Shown: positions 19,061 through 20,452 of the stretch, in pieces
Layout of the letters: each line of letters starts with the position of its first letter
How positions within the stretch are numbered: position 1 is the first letter of the stretch
From: CAZNYG01 sp964577205
Lineage (GTDB): Bacteria > Elusimicrobiota > Endomicrobiia > Endomicrobiales > CAIRNS01
NCBI GenBank assembly: GCA_964577205.1
Contig: CAZNYG010000037.1
Span: forward strand, 1-20,452
Reading direction: 5' to 3'
DNA: 20,452 nt
Made by a program: the position numbers and the translations under genes
The notes under the pieces: model-generated
What the model was told of the DNA's origin: nothing
Seen by the model: the letters and a program-made list of their open reading frames with translations, nothing else
Databases searched by the model: none

Positions 19061-20452
19061 ATGGTCTGGCAGCAGGAGAGTAAACTAAATTTTGAAGATT
19101 TTCTGGGCAGATACCGGATGGTACTGCTGTTCTTTGTCATATTGTTCTTCGGATTGTCCCTCAGGCTTTTCCATCTCCAGGTCGTGCGGGGCGGCTATTA
19201 CAGGGAGCTGTCCGAAGAACAGCGGACGCATATCATTCCCGAACGCGCGCCGCGCGGGGTTATTTACGACCGCAAAGGGGATCCGATCGTAAGCAACAAG
19301 ACTGCGTTCGTCGCGCTGTTTTATCCGTTCGCGCAGAAGAAGTCGCCGCCGAAAGAAGTGACCGACCGTTTGAAAGAGATCCTTCACAAAGACCTTACTC
19401 CGCAGTTGGAAAAGGGATGGCGGCACGGTCAGATGGTAAGGCTTGCCGGCGACCTGACCCGCGCGGAGATGTTCCGCATCCAGGAGGAGCGGATGCTGCT
19501 GCCGGGAGTGTCCGTGGTACGGGAAGCCCGGCGTTCTTATGCCGCTCCGGAGGCCAACTCCCACCTTGTCGGGTATCTGAGCGAGATAACGGCGCGAGAA
19601 CTCGAAACACTGGGTTCGGAAGGGTACCGCCAGGGTGAACGCATTGGACGCGGCGGGCTTGAGCAATCGTACAACGGGCTTTTACGCGGACAGGACGGGG
19701 GATGGAAGATCGAAGTGGACGCGCTCGGCCGTCAGACTCGGGTCGTCCGTCGGATCCCTCCCCGAATAGGGAGCAGCCTGCATACTACGATCGATGAACG
19801 GCTGCAGGAAACGGCTGCCGAGGCGCTGAACGCTTCGTCGACCGGACGAGGGGCCGTCGTAGGCATCGATCCCCGTACCGGAGCGGTACGCGTAATGGTT
19901 TCTACGCCGGGTTTCGATCCGCAGCTGGCCGCGACAAAAGAGTTCGCGCCGTATCTGAAGGACAAGCGTCTGCCTCTTTTCAACCGCGCGGTGCAGGCGT
20001 TGTATGCTCCCGGTTCGACCTTCAAGATCATTACTTTTGTCGCCGGCCTGATAGACGCGAGGGTTGATCCCGGCCTGACTTTTCATTGTACAGGAAAATT
20101 CCAGCTGGGAAATAGAACATTCAGCTGCTGGTTAAAACACGGCCACGGGGCCATGTCCCTTGTGCCGGCGCTGGCCAACTCGTGCAACGTTTATTTTTAT
20201 CAGCTTGGCATGATGACGGGGTCGCGTTCCCTCGAGAAACACGCCCGCCAGTTCCATCTCGGCGAGAAAACCGGCATCCCGATCCCGTCGGAAAAAAAGG
20301 GGATCGTTCCCGGAGCCGAATGGAAACTGCAGAAAAGACGTATCCGCTGGCAGAAAGGCGACACTGTAAACATGTCCATCGGGCAGGGTGATGTGTGGGT
20401 CACGCCGGCGCAGATGGCTTGCCTTATCGGAGCAGTGGCGAACAGAGGAGCG
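19061..20452 (+). CDS. mrdA: Penicillin-binding protein 2 (elongation transpeptidase), 3' end outside window
   Basis: PBP2 cross-links peptidoglycan during rod elongation, partnered with RodA and activated by MreC. The frame is open for 464 codons to the window edge. A transmembrane anchor lies at residues 20-37. The dimerisation or pedestal region has PERAPRGVIYDRKGDPIVSN, then RSYAAPEANSHLVGYLSEI and GRGGLEQSYNGLLRGQDG. The transpeptidase domain has the active serine at Ser319 in STFK, and the SxN motif as Ser374-Cys-Asn376. The end carries NMSIGQGDVWVTPAQMACLI. The KTG motif should follow but is beyond the window. The ATG at 19061 is the first start after an in-frame stop; its ribosome binding site is poor. 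rodA may follow. Confidence 0.96.
   Translation, partial: MVWQQESKLNFEDFLGRYRMVLLFFVILFFGLSLRLFHLQVVRGGYYRELSEEQRTHIIPERAPRGVIYDRKGDPIVSNKTAFVALFYPFAQKKSPPKEVTDRLKEILHKDLTPQLEKGWRHGQMVRLAGDLTRAEMFRIQEERMLLPGVSVVREARRSYAAPEANSHLVGYLSEITARELETLGSEGYRQGERIGRGGLEQSYNGLLRGQDGGWKIEVDALGRQTRVVRRIPPRIGSSLHTTIDERLQETAAEALNASSTGRGAVVGIDPRTGAVRVMVSTPGFDPQLAATKEFAPYLKDKRLPLFNRAVQALYAPGSTFKIITFVAGLIDARVDPGLTFHCTGKFQLGNRTFSCWLKHGHGAMSLVPALANSCNVYFYQLGMMTGSRSLEKHARQFHLGEKTGIPIPSEKKGIVPGAEWKLQKRRIRWQKGDTVNMSIGQGDVWVTPAQMACLIGAVANRGA

Noticed and set aside
18292..19140. Minus-strand open frame of 282 codons spanning mreD and the mreD-mrdA spacer
   Set aside because: It covers mreD antisense and an AT-rich repeat spacer, and shows no conserved motif or ribosome binding site.

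Overview
The window is the conserved S10-spc-alpha ribosomal-protein supercluster of a bacterium, followed directly by a cell-shape cluster. All 35 genes I can support lie on the + strand. Full MreB, MreC, MreD and penicillin-binding protein 2 genes point to a rod-shaped bacterium, probably with a Gram-negative-type envelope. GC content looks near 50 percent by eye. A run of ten N, non-standard gene starts and many intergenic repeats suggest a draft or metagenome assembly of a poorly studied lineage. I cannot assign a phylum from the sequence alone.

Layout: 131-5795 is the S10 operon (rpsJ rplC rplD rplW rplB rpsS rplV rpsC rplP rpmC rpsQ). 5850-11302 is the spc operon (rplN rplX rplE, zinc-type rpsN, rpsH rplF rplR rpsE rplO secY); rpmD (L30) is missing between rpsE and rplO. 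11439-13346 carries adk, map, infA and the 37-codon rpmJ. 13383-16317 is the alpha operon (rpsM rpsK rpsD rpoA rplQ), with an assembly gap at 13809-13818. 16344 to the window end holds mreB, mreC, mreD and the 5' part of mrdA. The cluster joins ribosome assembly, transcription (RpoA), initiation (IF-1), protein export (SecY), N-terminal methionine removal (Map), nucleotide balance (Adk) and lateral wall growth (MreBCD-PBP2).

No stretch over 300 bases lacks a gene. The unexpected content is in the short spacers. Four of them (before rpsJ, rplW, rplX and mreC) hold copies of one element in the same orientation: a 5' box GAAAGGG(G), a short A/T-rich link, and a GGGGAAA/TTTCCCC hairpin whose flanking pairs co-vary between copies. 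In each case a second hairpin of unrelated sequence follows, and the gene starts 52-66 nt after the first hairpin. I do not recognise this as a named RNA or repeat family, and it is the best candidate here for something undescribed. Other spacers carry a CCCGCG palindrome element at the stop codons of rpsC and rplX, AATTTG-type direct repeats, TCAGC-type inverted repeats, a long AT-rich inverted repeat before mrdA, and terminator- or attenuator-like structures before rpsH and adk.

Protein-level oddities are an Asp-Gly encoded in S11 where most bacteria have Asn-Gly, an unusual L22 tunnel-loop tip, a uniform set of zinc-binding ribosomal protein forms, and a map gene with no good conventional start codon.
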